Assembly (NCBI GenBank): GCA_944326565.1
Contig: CALVEL010000006.1
Coordinates: 81,756 to 145,755, forward strand
DNA: 64,000 bases
Reading direction: 5' to 3'
Origin: Candidatus Gastranaerophilales bacterium
GTDB taxonomy: Bacteria; Cyanobacteriota; Vampirovibrionia; Gastranaerophilales; Gastranaerophilaceae
Below the pieces are notes generated by a model. It saw only the letters and a list, made by a program, of their open reading frames with translations. It had not been told where the DNA came from and did no database searches. The translations under genes and the position numbers were made by a program. Shown here piece after piece: positions 63,934-64,000 of this stretch (position 1 is its first letter; the number at the start of each line of letters is the position of its first letter).

Positions 63934-64000
63934 AAGACCTTGGCAACGAGTTATCTTCCCAGGCGGTGGCCCGCCAAGTATTTTCACCGATGTGAGTCTT
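63934..64000 (-). rRNA. rrf: 5S ribosomal RNA, 3' part
   Basis: On the minus strand the sequence reads CATCGGTGAAAATACTTGGC, then GGGCCACCGCCTGGGAAGAT and CTCGTTGCCAAGG, the conserved helix IV/V region and 3' end of bacterial 5S rRNA. The 5' half lies beyond the window. It implies an rRNA operon to the right transcribed leftward. The 3' boundary is approximate. Confidence 0.9.

Overview
The window is AT-rich, gene-dense bacterial chromosome. An outer membrane is implied by BamA (47587-49794) and an OmpH/Skp-like chaperone (49817-50269). The window also carries a family of short prepilin-like proteins whose N-termini follow the pattern MKKxFTxAEVLITLGIIG, an OmpR-type regulator of the kind cyanobacteria use, a DUF2993 protein, a GerMN protein and SpmA/SpmB. 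This mix best fits a non-photosynthetic relative of cyanobacteria (Vampirovibrionia/Melainabacteria, probably the gut order Gastranaerophilales). That assignment is inference from gene content; the only rRNA present is the 3' part of a 5S gene at the right edge.

Layout. 1-7.7 kb is a leftward translation block (prfA-ylxR-infB, then rbfA-truB-DUF2993-GerMN), interrupted between infB and rbfA by a divergent HTH/prepilin pair. 7.8-21.1 kb holds a prepilin with a G-tract leader, a DUF475 membrane protein, ahcY, a 1,482-residue GH13 protein, an aldehyde dehydrogenase, ychF and secA. 21.2-34.2 kb is entirely leftward: a 602-residue protein that may be an appendage subunit, then a podovirus-like capsid island (small membrane protein, lipase-like protein, TerL, portal, GNAT, TerS, connector-like, scaffold-like, coat, beta-propeller, amidase, LuxR-type HTH). 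I see no integrase, replication genes or tail fibres in it. 34.4-42.2 kb holds a ZIP transporter, a divergent HTH/small-protein pair, a FliI/SctN ATPase, a ~475-bp fold-back repeat, rpsP, speD, a response regulator, a second G-tract-leader prepilin and era. 42.2-54.6 kb holds a membrane-anchored AMIN-like protein, a solute-binding lipoprotein, a third HTH/promoter pair driving a prepilin, rsmI, bamA-ompH-udp, a soluble FlhA C-domain protein and a GH77 protein. 54.6-64 kb holds lineage-type proteins of unknown function, a TatD-linked radical SAM protein, ADP-forming acetyl-CoA synthetase, an EF-hand protein, a prepilin fragment, spmAB, a zinc-ribbon protein, a metalloprotease and the 5S rRNA end.

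Three themes stand out. (1) Parts of a type III export apparatus are scattered: a FliI/SctN ATPase, a FlhA cytoplasmic domain lacking its membrane half and joined to a DUF4177-like N-terminus, and a protein whose two ends resemble flagellar axial proteins. Several nearby proteins also share polar Ser/Asn/Ile/Gln-rich N-termini, often followed by a short NFxG-like motif. (2) Four intact prepilin genes and one fragment use two regulatory designs: a divergent small HTH gene facing a consensus promoter that carries a palindrome, or a duplicated ~150-nt leader containing a G tract of 10 or 13 that changes the reading frame of an upstream start. (3) The capsid island has a map order close to P22-type phages but is transcribed in the opposite direction.
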